NCBI RefSeq assembly: GCF_014925385.1
Contig: NZ_JACSDK010000015.1
Location: 62,001-126,000, forward strand
Source of the DNA: Pelagibius marinus
Lineage (GTDB): Bacteria > Pseudomonadota > Alphaproteobacteria > Kiloniellales > Kiloniellaceae
Length of the DNA stretch: 64,000 nucleotides
Reading direction: 5' to 3'
The notes under the pieces were generated by a model, which ran no database searches, was not told where the DNA came from, and saw only the letters and a program-made list of their open reading frames with translations. The position numbers were made by a program, and so were the translations under genes. The first letter of the stretch is position 1; the number at the start of each line of letters is the position of its first letter. Shown piece by piece: positions 9,243-17,923 of this stretch.

Positions 9243-9286
9243 TCTTGTTCCCTCCCCGGCGGGCAGCTGCCGAAGAGGGAACAAGA
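9243..9286 (-). promoter_or_regulatory. perfect 12-bp inverted repeat between binding-protein and livH genes
   Basis: TCTTGTTCCCTC at 9243-9254 is exactly complementary to GAGGGAACAAGA at 9275-9286, around a 20-base GC-rich loop. A second, imperfect hairpin (about 9295-9335) adjoins it toward the binding-protein stop. No T-run follows on the minus strand, so it looks like an RNA-stabilising or partial-termination structure that would favour binding-protein over permease expression. That role is inferred from position. Confidence 0.65.
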
Positions 9287-9343
9287 TACAGTGCATGCCG
9301 ACTGCCTTGGAGGGCAGCCGGCACGCACAACTTTCAACGCTAC

Positions 9344-10687
9344 TTAAGCCTCGTAGGGGCCGAGCTCGCCGCCGAAGATCGACGGATCGTACTCGACCTG
9401 GCTGCGCGGCACTTCCTGCACCACTTCCAGCAGGTCAAACTGGCTGGTCGGGTTCTGGTTGCCACGCACCACCAGCACATCCTTGAAGCACTGGTGATCC
9501 TCGGCGCGGTACAGCGTCTTGCCGTTGCCCATGCCGTCGAACTCGAAGCCTTCCAGAGCCTTGATGACTTCCGGCGGATAGAAGGTGCCGGCGGTCTCGC
9601 AAGCGTTGGCGTAGAGCAGCGCCTGCACGTAGCAGGTGTGCGCGGCCTGCGACGGCGGGAAGCCGTACTCCTGACCGAAGGACTTCACGAAGGCCTGAGA
9701 GCCCGCGTCCTGCAGCGACCAGTTCCAGTTGGTCGAACCGAGGATGCCCTTGATGTTCTCGCCCGCGCCCTGCGCCATGAGGCGGGAGAACAGCGGAACC
9801 ACGATCTCGAAGTTCTTGCCGTTCGCCTGCTTGTCGCGCAGACCGAACTGAACCGCCTGGGTCAGGGAGTTGACCATGTCCTTGCCGTAGTGGTTCAGGA
9901 TCAGCACGTCGGCGCCGGAGTTCAGCACCGGCGTGATGTACTGCGAGAAGTCACCGGCGCCCAGCGGGGTCTTGACCGCCGCAACGGTCTCCCAGCCCAG
10001 GCCTTCGGTGGTGTTCTTGATCGACTCTTCCTGGGTCCAGCCCCAGGTGTAGTCGGCGGTCAGGTGATAGGCGCGGCGGTCGGCGCCCATCTCCTTCTCC
10101 AGCACCGGGCCGAGCGCGGCGCCCGACATATAGGCGTTGAAGAAGTGACGGAAACCGTAGCGGCGCTTGTCCTTGCCGGTGGTGTCATTGGAGTGCGTCA
10201 GGCCGCACATGAAGACGATGCCCATCTCCTGCGCCAGCGACTGCTGGGCAATGGCGACGCCGGAGGACGAGCCGCCGGAGTACATGATGACACCGTCCTT
10301 CTCGATCATGCGGCGGGCCGAAGCGCGGGCCGCGTCGGACTTGGTCTGGGTGTCACCGGTCACGTAGGTGACCTTCTTGCCCAGGATGCCGTTACCCTTG
10401 AGCGCCTTCGGCGTCATGGTGTTCAGCATGCCGCCGTCACCTTCGCCGTTGATGTGCTTCACCGCCAGCTGATAGGCGCGCAGCTCGTCCGCACCCTCGT
10501 CGGCGTAGGCGCCGGTCTGCGGCACATTGAAGCCGAAAGGCACGGTGGCATTGCTGCCCGGATTGTTACGGAATTCGGCGCCGAAAGCGTGACGCACGAA
10601 AACCGTCGGCGCCATCGCGGCGCCGGTCAGAGCCGCGCCGCCCTTCAGCACCGTACGACGGCTAAAGCCATTGGGAAATTTGACCAT
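9344..10687 (-). CDS. Tat-exported ABC transporter substrate-binding protein (Liv family)
   Basis: A 447-residue periplasmic binding protein. The N-terminus SRRTVLKGGAALTG is a clear twin-arginine (Tat) signal, cleaved near HAFGAEF. The body is a type I periplasmic binding fold of the Leu/Ile/Val/amide class (for example MYSGGSSSGVAIA, GVAIAQQSLAQEMG). GGGAGGA sits just upstream of the ATG at 10687. It is the first gene of the importer operon and is divergent from the XRE regulator at 10922. The ligand is not predictable from sequence; branched-chain amino acids, amides, urea and aromatic acids all occur in this class. Confidence 0.9.
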   Translation of the reverse strand: MVKFPNGFSRRTVLKGGAALTGAAMAPTVFVRHAFGAEFRNNPGSNATVPFGFNVPQTGAYADEGADELRAYQLAVKHINGEGDGGMLNTMTPKALKGNGILGKKVTYVTGDTQTKSDAARASARRMIEKDGVIMYSGGSSSGVAIAQQSLAQEMGIVFMCGLTHSNDTTGKDKRRYGFRHFFNAYMSGAALGPVLEKEMGADRRAYHLTADYTWGWTQEESIKNTTEGLGWETVAAVKTPLGAGDFSQYITPVLNSGADVLILNHYGKDMVNSLTQAVQFGLRDKQANGKNFEIVVPLFSRLMAQGAGENIKGILGSTNWNWSLQDAGSQAFVKSFGQEYGFPPSQAAHTCYVQALLYANACETAGTFYPPEVIKALEGFEFDGMGNGKTLYRAEDHQCFKDVLVVRGNQNPTSQFDLLEVVQEVPRSQVEYDPSIFGGELGPYEA

Positions 10688-10921
10688 ACTATTCCTCCCA
10701 GTTTCTTCTTCTTGGGTGGCCCGCCAGAGGTTTCCGGTGGGCGGAGCGCGGGGCTAACGCGCAACTATTCCGTAAAGAGAAGTACCCGAGTTTAGTCAAT
10801 GCTACAATAAGTCATTGTTCTTCATGATATTTTCTGTAAAAATGACCCATCGATAAAATTCGATCTTGTCAAAAGTTTACATTGCGGCGCACAAAAATCC
10901 GCGAATTGAGAGGCTTAAGCC

Positions 10922-12532
10922 ATGGCCACCCCCCTCATCGGGCTGAAAATCCGGGACCGCCGCAAGGAGATCGGCCTGACCCAGACCGAGCTGGCCGGAC
11001 GTATCGGCATCTCGGTCTCCTACCTGAACCTCATCGAGCACAACAAACGCAGCATCGGCGGCCGCCTCCTGCAGCAGATCGCCGAGGAACTGGACGTCGG
11101 CCTGGAGGTTCTGGACGGCGCCACCGAGCGCCGCCTGGTCAGCGATCTCAACGAAGTGCTGGCCGACCCGCTGTTCGACCGGCTGCGCCTCGACCCGGGC
11201 AGTACCGGCGACCTGGTCGGCCGCCATCCCGGCTGGGCCCAGGCGCTGATCACCCTGCATCGCGCCTTCCTGGACCGATCCCAGGCCATGCACGCCCTCG
11301 CCGACCGCCTGAACCAGGACCCCTTTCTGGGTGACGCCATCCACCGCATCCTCACCAACGTCTCGGCGATCCGTTCGATCTCGGAGATCCTGACCTCGGT
11401 GGAAGACGTCGATGCCGAGCAGCAGCACCGCTTCCACACCATCCTCTCCGAGGAGAGCGCCCGCCTGTCGAGCGCCGCCCAGGGGCTGTCGACCTTCTTC
11501 GACAAGGCGCACACGGCGACGCGCTCGACCACCCCGGCCGAGGAGGTCGATGACTTCGTCCTGGAGAACGGCAACCACTTCCCGATCCTGGAGGAAGCCG
11601 CCGGGCGGCTGCGCCTGCGCCTGGGCGAGACTCCGCGTGTCATGGAGGAGCGCATGCTGGAGGCGCTGGCCGAGGATCACGGCCTGCGCATCACCCGCGC
11701 CGCGCCAGAGAACGAGGCGCACTACGCCTCGCGCGCGCCGCTGCGCTACAGCCCGCACAACAAGCGCCTGCTGCTGCTGGACAGCGCCCCCGCCGCCAGC
11801 CGCCGCTTCGCCGTGGCGCGCCTGCTGGCGCGGCTCAGCTTCGCCGGCGAGGTCGAAGGTATCATCTCCGCCAGCGCCACGCTGACCACCCCGGCGGCGC
11901 GCGAGAGGGCGGCCATCGCGCTGCAGTCCTACTGCGCCGGGGCGGCCCTTATGCCCTATGACCGCTTTCTGGAAGATGCCGTCAAGGCGCGCTACGACAT
12001 CGACCTGCTGCGGCGGGCCTACAGCACCAGCGTGGAGCAGGTCTGCCACCGTCTGGTGACGCTGCGCCGGCCCGGCAGCGAGGGCCTTCCCTTCGCCTTC
12101 CTGCGTTCTGACCCCGCCGGCTATGTGACCAAGCGCTTTCCCCTGCCCAACCTGCCGCTGCCGCGCTATGGCGGTACCTGCCCGCTGTGGGCGGTCTACC
12201 GGGCCTTCCAGATGCCGGAGACGGTGGTCAGCCAGCTTGCCGAGTTCCCCAGCGGCGACCGTTTCCTCTTCGTTGCCCGGGCCGTGGCCAAGGGCGACGC
12301 CGCTTACGGCCAGCCACGCCACCTGCTGTCGATCATGCTGGCCTGCGAGGCGCTCTACGCCGACCAGACGGTTTACGGCGACCGCCTCGACCTCTCCGCA
12401 GCGGCACCAGCCGACCGGGTGGGCGCCACCTGTCGCCTCTGCGCGCGCGACGATTGCCCGCAGCGCCAGGAAGATGTGATCATCAAATCGCAGTCCGCCG
12501 GTCGCGGCGGGCCTGGCCTGGCCGCCGAGTAA
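10922..12532 (+). CDS. XRE-family regulator with ScfR/DUF2083 C-terminal domain
   Basis: A 536-residue regulator. Residues about 8-62 form an XRE helix-turn-helix (LTQTELAGRIGISVSYLNLIE). The C-terminal half matches the short-chain-fatty-acyl regulator family (ImmA/IrrE-like followed by DUF2083) and ends with a Cys cluster, CPLW then CRLCARDDC, likely a metal or Fe-S site. Relatives such as RamB and PrpC-type regulators control acetate/propionate and glyoxylate genes in response to acyl-CoA. Between the two parts lies a segment (about 140-195) that looks like a histidine-kinase dimerisation hairpin without the phospho-His. It is divergent from the Liv-type importer and may control it. ATG 10922 follows GAGAGG. 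Confidence 0.85.
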   Translation: MATPLIGLKIRDRRKEIGLTQTELAGRIGISVSYLNLIEHNKRSIGGRLLQQIAEELDVGLEVLDGATERRLVSDLNEVLADPLFDRLRLDPGSTGDLVGRHPGWAQALITLHRAFLDRSQAMHALADRLNQDPFLGDAIHRILTNVSAIRSISEILTSVEDVDAEQQHRFHTILSEESARLSSAAQGLSTFFDKAHTATRSTTPAEEVDDFVLENGNHFPILEEAAGRLRLRLGETPRVMEERMLEALAEDHGLRITRAAPENEAHYASRAPLRYSPHNKRLLLLDSAPAASRRFAVARLLARLSFAGEVEGIISASATLTTPAARERAAIALQSYCAGAALMPYDRFLEDAVKARYDIDLLRRAYSTSVEQVCHRLVTLRRPGSEGLPFAFLRSDPAGYVTKRFPLPNLPLPRYGGTCPLWAVYRAFQMPETVVSQLAEFPSGDRFLFVARAVAKGDAAYGQPRHLLSIMLACEALYADQTVYGDRLDLSAAAPADRVGATCRLCARDDCPQRQEDVIIKSQSAGRGGPGLAAE

Positions 12533-12689
12533 CCACGCCCGGAAGGGCGCAGACGAATGTTGCCCCCGCCGGCCGCGGCCTGTGCTACATCAGGGCCGAG
12601 GCCCCGGCAGGCGCGTCAGGGGGCGGAACGTAATAATAAAGATGCAGGGGCCGCAAAAAGGCACTGCCAAGTCTGGGGAAGTTGTGTCG

Positions 12690-13088
12690 ATGCGTGTGAT
12701 GATCGTCGAGGACGAGCCGAATATCGTCGAGTCCTTGAGCTTCGTATTCAGCCGGGAAGGCTGGCAGGTAGCCGCGGCGCTGGACGGCGACACCGCCATC
12801 GAACGTCTGCTCAGCGAGCCGCCGGACGTCCTGGTGCTGGACGTGATGATTCCGCCGCACAGCGGCTTCGAGGTGCTGAAGCGGGTACGCAGCGAGGCGT
12901 CCCTGAAAGCCCTGCCGGTCCTGGTGCTCACCGCCAAGGGCCAGGAGCAGGACCGCCACACGGCGCTGCGTCTCGGCGCCGACGCCTTCGTCACCAAGCC
13001 CTTCTCCAACCGCGATATCGTGCAGCACGTACGCGAACTGGCGGGCGTCAACGGCTCCGCCGCAGAGCCGCCGGGCAGCGGCGTCTAG
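12690..13088 (+). CDS. single-domain response regulator (receiver only)
   Basis: 132 residues from ATG 12690; earlier in-frame starts at 12582 and 12642 would only add non-conserved sequence. It is a complete CheY-like receiver: acidic pair E7/D8, phospho-acceptor Asp51 (VLVLDVMIPP), Thr81 and Lys103 (VTKPFS). No output domain follows; the last 18 residues are a disordered tail. Such proteins act through protein contacts or as phospho-relay links. No histidine kinase is adjacent; the nearest one in the window is at 55960. It lies 158 bases after the XRE regulator and converges on the persulfide dioxygenase gene. Confidence 0.88.
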   Translation: MRVMIVEDEPNIVESLSFVFSREGWQVAAALDGDTAIERLLSEPPDVLVLDVMIPPHSGFEVLKRVRSEASLKALPVLVLTAKGQEQDRHTALRLGADAFVTKPFSNRDIVQHVRELAGVNGSAAEPPGSGV

Positions 13089-13106
13089 ATCTATCTTGAT
13101 TGGTTG

Positions 13107-13144
13107 GAGCAACCTGTCCGCGTCCGCCCGGACGCCGGTTGCTC
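13107..13144. terminator. nested hairpin between convergent genes
   Basis: GAGCAACC (13107-13114) pairs with GGTTGCTC (13137-13144), enclosing a second stem GCGTCC/GGACGC. It sits between the receiver gene and the dioxygenase gene, which point at each other. There is no T-run, so its role as a two-way terminator is only likely. Confidence 0.55.
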
Positions 13145-13872
13145 TAGGCGCGCGCCCGCCCGGCTCCGCCTACGGCCCCGCGGCGGCGGGCCGGCAGTCC
13201 CAGCATCAGGTTGGCCGGCACCGCCACAGCCATCTGGCGCGGCGGCGGCAGGTCGAGGCCGGCCATGAGCTCGATATAGGCCTCCCGCGAGCCGACGTTG
13301 AGGCGCGGGTTCAGCGCCCGCTCCTCGGCAATGCTGCTGATCTTGCGTCCCTTGTAGTCGTGTCCGGGATAGACCAGCGTCTCCTCCGGCAAGTGCAGCA
13401 GCTTGCCGTGCAGGGAGTCGTACTGCGCGCCGGCGTCGCCGTCCTCAAAATCGGTGCGACCGGTGCCGTGGATCAGCAGTGTGTCGCCGGTCAGTACGAA
13501 GTCCGCCGCCACGAAGCAGAATGAATCGGCCGTATGGCCCGGCGTGTGCAGGGCGCGGAGCTTGAGGCCGTCGACGTCGATGACCTCCTCGTCCTGCAGC
13601 CTGAGGTCGACGAGTTCGCAGCGCGTGGGAGCGCCCATCATGGTGGTGCAGCCGGTCCGCCGGCGCAGGCCGCCCAGCGCGGTGACGTGGTCGGCGTGCA
13701 AATGCGTGTCGACGGCCTTGACCAGCCTCAGGTCCAGCCTCGCGAGGCGATCCAGATAGAGGTCCATCTGATCGCGCAGCGGGTCGACCAGCAGGGCCTC
13801 GCCGCCCCGGCGTCGCGCGATCAGATAGCTGAAGCTGCAGGTAACCGGTTCAAAATATTGCTGGAAGATCAT
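13144..13872 (-). CDS. ETHE1-like persulfide dioxygenase (metallo-beta-lactamase fold)
   Basis: 242 residues from the ATG at 13872, chosen because AGGAGGG lies directly upstream; the frame stays open further but would run into the rhodanese gene. Metal ligands: THLHADH (His57, His59, Asp61, His62), His113 in HTPGHTADS, Asp130 in LTGDTLL and His171 in YPGHDYKG. The GRTDF segment is typical of mononuclear-iron persulfide dioxygenases (ETHE1/SdoA), which oxidise glutathione persulfide to sulfite. Clustering with a rhodanese and a peroxiredoxin supports a sulfide/persulfide detoxification role. It is the last gene of that operon. Confidence 0.88.
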   Translation of the reverse strand: MIFQQYFEPVTCSFSYLIARRRGGEALLVDPLRDQMDLYLDRLARLDLRLVKAVDTHLHADHVTALGGLRRRTGCTTMMGAPTRCELVDLRLQDEEVIDVDGLKLRALHTPGHTADSFCFVAADFVLTGDTLLIHGTGRTDFEDGDAGAQYDSLHGKLLHLPEETLVYPGHDYKGRKISSIAEERALNPRLNVGSREAYIELMAGLDLPPPRQMAVAVPANLMLGLPARRRGAVGGAGRARA

Positions 13873-13958
13873 GGATCCCTCCTGTCTGGCTTGCGGCGAC
13901 AGCTGCGGCCGCCCTGGCCCGGCGGCAGCGCCGGGCCAGGGTGCCGGAAAGACGCGGG

Positions 13959-14849
13959 CTAACCTTTCTTGCCCGCCGCAACCGACTTCGGCAGGTCGTC
14001 GGCCAGACCCCACTCCGCCCAGGAGCGGTCGTAGCTGCGCACCCGCGGGTAGCCCAGCAGGCGCAGCGTGAAGTAGGTGTGGGCGGCGGCTTTGCCGTTC
14101 TGGCAGTGCACGGCGACGTTCTTGTCCGGCGTCACGCCGCGGGACGCGAAATGCAGGTTGAGCTCCGTCGCGGGGCGCATTGTGCCGTCCTGCGCCAGGT
14201 TCAGCTTCCAGGGGATGGACTTGGCCCAGGGAATGTGGCCGGCCTGGTAGAGCTTCTCCGGCCGCACGTCGATGACCACGACCGAGGCGTCGTCGCGGCG
14301 GTCCAGCAGCCAGTCCGCCGTAGCCAGGCGCCGCGGCATGGGCGTGAAAGAAAAGGCCTTGGCCGCGACTTCGGGCTCCAGGGTGCTGACGCTGCGCCCC
14401 TCGGCCTGCCACTTCGGGAAGCCGCCGTTCAGCACGCTGGCCTGGCGGTGCCCGAAGTACTCGAGCAGCCAGAACAGCCGGGCCGCGTGAAAGCCGCCCT
14501 TGTCGTCATAGAAGACGACGGGCGTTTCCTTATCGATGCCGCGCCAGCCCAGCATCTGGGTCAGGACCTCCGGCATCAGCAGGCTACCCTCGACGGCGCT
14601 GTCGGGATCGATCACGTCGTCTGCACCCAGGTGGACGGCGCCGGGGATGTGGCCGGCGTCATAGGCTTCGCGCGGCCGCACGTCGACGACACGCACCTGC
14701 TCCGCCGCGATCATCTTGGCAAGATCGCCGGTGCCGGTCAGCAGATGCGAATTGGCGTAGTCTTGGGCCGCCACGGGGCCGGCGCAGGCGCCGAGCCCCA
14801 TCGCGACCAGCGCCAGGGCGAGGCCCCGGCGCAGCTTTTTCAGGTTCAT
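13959..14849 (-). CDS. exported tandem-rhodanese sulfurtransferase
   Basis: 296 residues with an N-terminal export signal and a possible lipobox (LGAC, Cys22), so probably periplasmic or lipid-anchored. Two rhodanese domains follow. The first (about 40-155) has Asp in place of Cys in its active loop (VVFYDDKGG) and is structural. The second (about 172-285) has the catalytic Cys249 in HCQNGKAAA. It transfers sulfane sulfur, with thiosulfate or a persulfide as donor. It lies between the peroxiredoxin and persulfide dioxygenase genes, 86 bases from the latter, and is probably co-transcribed with them. Confidence 0.9.
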   Translation of the reverse strand: MNLKKLRRGLALALVAMGLGACAGPVAAQDYANSHLLTGTGDLAKMIAAEQVRVVDVRPREAYDAGHIPGAVHLGADDVIDPDSAVEGSLLMPEVLTQMLGWRGIDKETPVVFYDDKGGFHAARLFWLLEYFGHRQASVLNGGFPKWQAEGRSVSTLEPEVAAKAFSFTPMPRRLATADWLLDRRDDASVVVIDVRPEKLYQAGHIPWAKSIPWKLNLAQDGTMRPATELNLHFASRGVTPDKNVAVHCQNGKAAAHTYFTLRLLGYPRVRSYDRSWAEWGLADDLPKSVAAGKKG

Positions 14850-14886
14850 GATGATGCTTTCCTTTTCAGCTATGCCGGGGCGCCGG

Positions 14887-15546
14887 TCAGACCGGCGCGG
14901 CGACGATGCGCAGGTAGGGCTTGGGCGCGTGCCAGCCGTCGGGGAACTTCTTGCGCGCGTCGTCGTCGGACAGCGCCGGTACGATGATCACGTCCTCGCC
15001 CCGCTTCCAGTTCACAGGGGTCGCCACCGCGTGATTGGCGGTGAGCTGGAGAGAGTCGACGACGCGAAGCACCTCGTCGAAATTGCGGCCGGTGCTCATC
15101 GGATAGGTCAGCATCAGCTTGATCTTCTTGTCGGGGCCGATGACGAAAACCGTCCGGACCGTGGCGTTGTCCACCGCCGTCCGGCCCTTCGACGTCTCGC
15201 CGGCCCCGGCCGGCAGCATGTCGTAGAGCTTCGCGACCTGCAGGTCGCTGTCACCGATCAGCGGGTAATTGAGCGCCTGTCCCTGGGTCTCCTCGATGTC
15301 AGCCAGCCAGCGCCGGTGATCCTCGACGGGATCGATGCTGAGCCCGACCACCTTCACGTTGCGCTTTTCGAACTCCGGCTTCAGCCGGGCCATGTAGCCC
15401 AACTCGGTGGTGCAGACCGGCGTGAAATCCTTGGGGTGGGAAAAGAGGATGGCCCAACTGTCACCGATCCACTCGTGGAAGCGGATCGTGCCTTCGGTGC
15501 TTTCGGCCGTGAAGTCGGGGGCCGTCTCGCCTAGTCGTAACGCCAT
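14887..15546 (-). CDS. 1-Cys peroxiredoxin (Prx6 family)
   Basis: 219 residues with the peroxidatic Cys45 in FTPVCTTE. No other Cys is present, so this is a true 1-Cys enzyme needing an outside thiol to regenerate. The long C-terminal domain (NWKRGEDVIIVP) is typical of Prx6-type proteins. It reduces peroxides and could also act on persulfides or polysulfides. It is first in the peroxiredoxin-rhodanese-dioxygenase operon and divergent from the winged-helix/TPR regulator, the probable control gene. Confidence 0.92.
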   Translation of the reverse strand: MALRLGETAPDFTAESTEGTIRFHEWIGDSWAILFSHPKDFTPVCTTELGYMARLKPEFEKRNVKVVGLSIDPVEDHRRWLADIEETQGQALNYPLIGDSDLQVAKLYDMLPAGAGETSKGRTAVDNATVRTVFVIGPDKKIKLMLTYPMSTGRNFDEVLRVVDSLQLTANHAVATPVNWKRGEDVIIVPALSDDDARKKFPDGWHAPKPYLRIVAAPV

Positions 15547-15845
15547 AATGCTTTCCTTCTTGCTTTCAGGTTGCTTGCTGCGGGCAGGGGAGCGCAGACG
15601 CCGGCGGCAGCCTGCGGTCCGGGGCCGGAGACTAGGCGGCGCCGGCGCCGGAAAACCTGAGGAAATCAGAAAGAAATTGTGAAACCCGGCGCACCACCCC
15701 CTCCGCGCCGCGCACTACCTCTCAGGTGTGGCCACTTCACAGACTTGTGACCCGGAGTGGTGAGAAAGCGCTGCGGTGAAATCCGGCTGAAACAATGCCT
15801 CACCAAGATACGCGCCCCAAAGGACAGCCGACTTTGGGAGGTTCA

Positions 15846-17099
15846 ATGGAAAGAGATCGTGAATTTCCGGGGCGCAGGTTCCGCCTCGGCGATGCCCTGG
15901 TGGATCCGGCCACACGGACCATCACCGGAAAAAGCGGCCCGCGCCGCGTCTCACCTAAAGCCATGCGGGTGCTCACGGCCCTCGCCGCCGCGGCGGGCAA
16001 CGTCGTGACGCGCGACGACCTGCTGGACCGGGTCTGGTCCGAGGTGACGGTGGGCGAGGAAGTGCTGACCCAGGCCATCGCCGAACTGCGCCGCGCCCTC
16101 TGCGACACGGCGCGGGCGCCGCGCTGCATCGAGACGGTGCACAAGTCCGGTTACCGCCTGCTGCTGGCGGCGCAGACCTGTGACGCCGTGGAACCGGCGC
16201 CCGACCTGGCGACACTGCTGCGCGCCGAGGTGCAGGGCTTCGATCTCAGCGCCTATGCGCTTCACCTGCAGTCCTGCCGGGCCTTCGACTGCGGCGGCAG
16301 CATAAACATCTACGCCGCCGCCCAGGGCTTCGGTGAAGTGATCCGCGCGCAGCCCGGCTTCGCGCCGGCCTACGCGGGCCTTGCCCGCTCCCTGGCCTTC
16401 ATCGACATGTACTACGGACCGCGCGGGGACCATCTGGCGCGGGCGCTCGAAGCCTGCGAGGCGGGCTTGCGCGTCGATCCCCAGTCCCACGAGGTGCTGG
16501 CCGCCCAGGGCACCGCCTTCTCCGCCGCGGGGGATGGGCAGCGCGCCTTTGCCAGCTTCGCGGCGGCGCTGCGCCGCCGGCCGGACTGCGGCCCCACCCA
16601 CTACCTGCTGGGCCGTGCCCTCTTCGCCGAAGGCGAGTTCCATTCCGCCGCGGTGATGCAGGAGCATGCCGCGCAGCTGAACCCGGACGACTTTCATTCC
16701 CTGCTGCTGGCCGCCAAGTCGCGCCGGCGGATCGGCGACGAGCGCGGCGCCTACGCGGACCTGGTGCGCGCCGAGCAGCGGATCGACCAGCACCTGCTGG
16801 CCTATCCGGATGATTTCCGGGCGCTCTGCGACAAGGCCTGCTGCCTGATCGAGCTGGGTCAGAAGGACGTGGCGCTCGAGAGCGCGACGTCGCTGCTGCA
16901 ACACCACGACCCCATGGGCTACTACCTCGTCTGCTTCCTGGCGCGTGCCGGCGAGGTGCCGCAGGCCATCGAGGTCCTGGAGGAGATCGTCGAAGCAGGC
17001 TGGTCGCACGCGCCGGTGCTGCGCAACGACCCGGACATAGATCCGCTACGCGGCGAGCTGCGCTTCCGCCGTGTCGAACAGCGTCTTCAGGCCGGTTAG
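15846..17099 (+). CDS. OmpR-type winged-helix regulator with TPR-like repeats
   Basis: 417 residues from ATG 15846, preceded by GGGAGG; a farther ATG at 15795 lacks a ribosome site. Residues about 8-100 are a Trans_reg_C (PhoB/CadC-type) winged helix: SPKAMRVLTALAAAAGNVVTRDDLL, then VHKSGYRLL. The remainder is helical and Ala-rich with tetratricopeptide-like periodicity (YAGLARSLAF, LLGRALFAEGEF). No transmembrane segment or receiver domain is seen, so unlike CadC it is soluble. It is divergent from the peroxiredoxin operon with about 300 bases between starts, and is the obvious candidate regulator of it. Confidence 0.85.
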   Translation: MERDREFPGRRFRLGDALVDPATRTITGKSGPRRVSPKAMRVLTALAAAAGNVVTRDDLLDRVWSEVTVGEEVLTQAIAELRRALCDTARAPRCIETVHKSGYRLLLAAQTCDAVEPAPDLATLLRAEVQGFDLSAYALHLQSCRAFDCGGSINIYAAAQGFGEVIRAQPGFAPAYAGLARSLAFIDMYYGPRGDHLARALEACEAGLRVDPQSHEVLAAQGTAFSAAGDGQRAFASFAAALRRRPDCGPTHYLLGRALFAEGEFHSAAVMQEHAAQLNPDDFHSLLLAAKSRRRIGDERGAYADLVRAEQRIDQHLLAYPDDFRALCDKACCLIELGQKDVALESATSLLQHHDPMGYYLVCFLARAGEVPQAIEVLEEIVEAGWSHAPVLRNDPDIDPLRGELRFRRVEQRLQAG

Positions 17100-17103
17100 C
17101 CGG

Positions 17104-17481
17104 CTAGAGGAGCTTCCACTCGCCGCTGGGAACCTTGCAGCGATCGAAGATGTAGCGGAAGGGATTGGCGACATCCTTGACCTTGATGTCGTGCTGCAGG
17201 CGCCGGCAGGGCAGGCCCTTGTGCTCGAAGGTGCCGATCAGCTGCACCGAGCCGGTGTTGCCCGACTTCGGATTCGACCAGGTTTCCACCGTGCCCACAG
17301 GAACGGACTCATCGATGTAGAGCTTCTGTGCGGCACCCTTGACCATTTCGATGTCTTCGGGTGAAAGCTCGAAGCCAGCCCGGGTGAAGGGGTTGAGCTG
17401 TGCCTGGACCGGGGCTCCCAGGGCTGCCAGCACAACGGCGGCCGCGAAGCCTCTCATAATGAACTTTTTCACGCCCTGCAC
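17104..17481 (-). CDS. secreted protein resembling the RT0821/Lpp0805 surface-protein family
   Basis: 125 residues with a signal peptide ending at about VQAQ. The mature part contains a beta-rich domain with two Cys (LPCRRLQHDI and DRCKVPSGEW) and ends in a PSGEWKLL-type strand. This resembles the short surface-antigen/17-kDa-like C-terminal domain found in alphaproteobacteria (RT0821/Lpp0805 family). It is probably periplasmic or outer-membrane associated. It ends four bases from the convergent regulator. Function unknown. Confidence 0.65.
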   Translation of the reverse strand: MQGVKKFIMRGFAAAVVLAALGAPVQAQLNPFTRAGFELSPEDIEMVKGAAQKLYIDESVPVGTVETWSNPKSGNTGSVQLIGTFEHKGLPCRRLQHDIKVKDVANPFRYIFDRCKVPSGEWKLL

Positions 17482-17615
17482 CCTCCGATATCCTCGCGAA
17501 ACAGACAGCTTGTCGCTGCGGGGAGTTTACACGATGCCGCGCGCAAATCCACGGGGCTCCTGCCCCTTTTTTGGGAGACCGCCGCTCCTTGAATACGCTC
17601 CGCGAAGCGGCCGCG

Positions 17616-17795
17616 TCAGCCCTTCGGCCCGGCGATGAGCCAGATGATCAGGCCCAGCAGCGGCAGGATGAGAATCAGGACGATCCAGAGGACCTTGGCG
17701 CCGGTCGAAGCGCCGCTCTGGACGGTCTTCACGATGGCCCAGATGTCGGCCACCAGCAGCAGGAGGCCGAATATTCCACCGACTTCAATACCCAT
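17616..17795 (-). CDS. small membrane protein with PLDc_N-like domain
   Basis: 59 residues from the ATG at 17795 to the TGA at 17616-17618. Two hydrophobic segments (IFGLLLLVADIWAIV and VLWIVLILILPLLGLIIWLI) flank a short polar turn (KTVQSGASTGAK). The hydrophobic-P-x-x-G-L-I-I-W-L-I ending before a short charged tail is the pattern of the PLDc_N family, stand-alone versions of the N-terminal membrane segment of cardiolipin synthases. AGAGA provides a modest ribosome site. Its role is unknown; small PLDc_N proteins are common in bacteria. Confidence 0.72.
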   Translation of the reverse strand: MGIEVGGIFGLLLLVADIWAIVKTVQSGASTGAKVLWIVLILILPLLGLIIWLIAGPKG

Positions 17796-17923
17796 TTTTC
17801 GTCTCTTTTCTGCTCGTCAAATATCCAAGATGACATGTGGGGCCAGCGGCGCAAATGCAATGGTTGCACCCAAAAGCGTCACACTTGCCGCCGAACGTCC
17901 GGAGTTCGCGGAATTCCGACTTT

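Noticed and set aside
10877-12322. Minus-strand open frame of about 480 codons opposite the XRE regulator
   Set aside because: Low-complexity Gln/Arg/Gly-rich translation, typical antisense shadow; the sense gene has clear domains.
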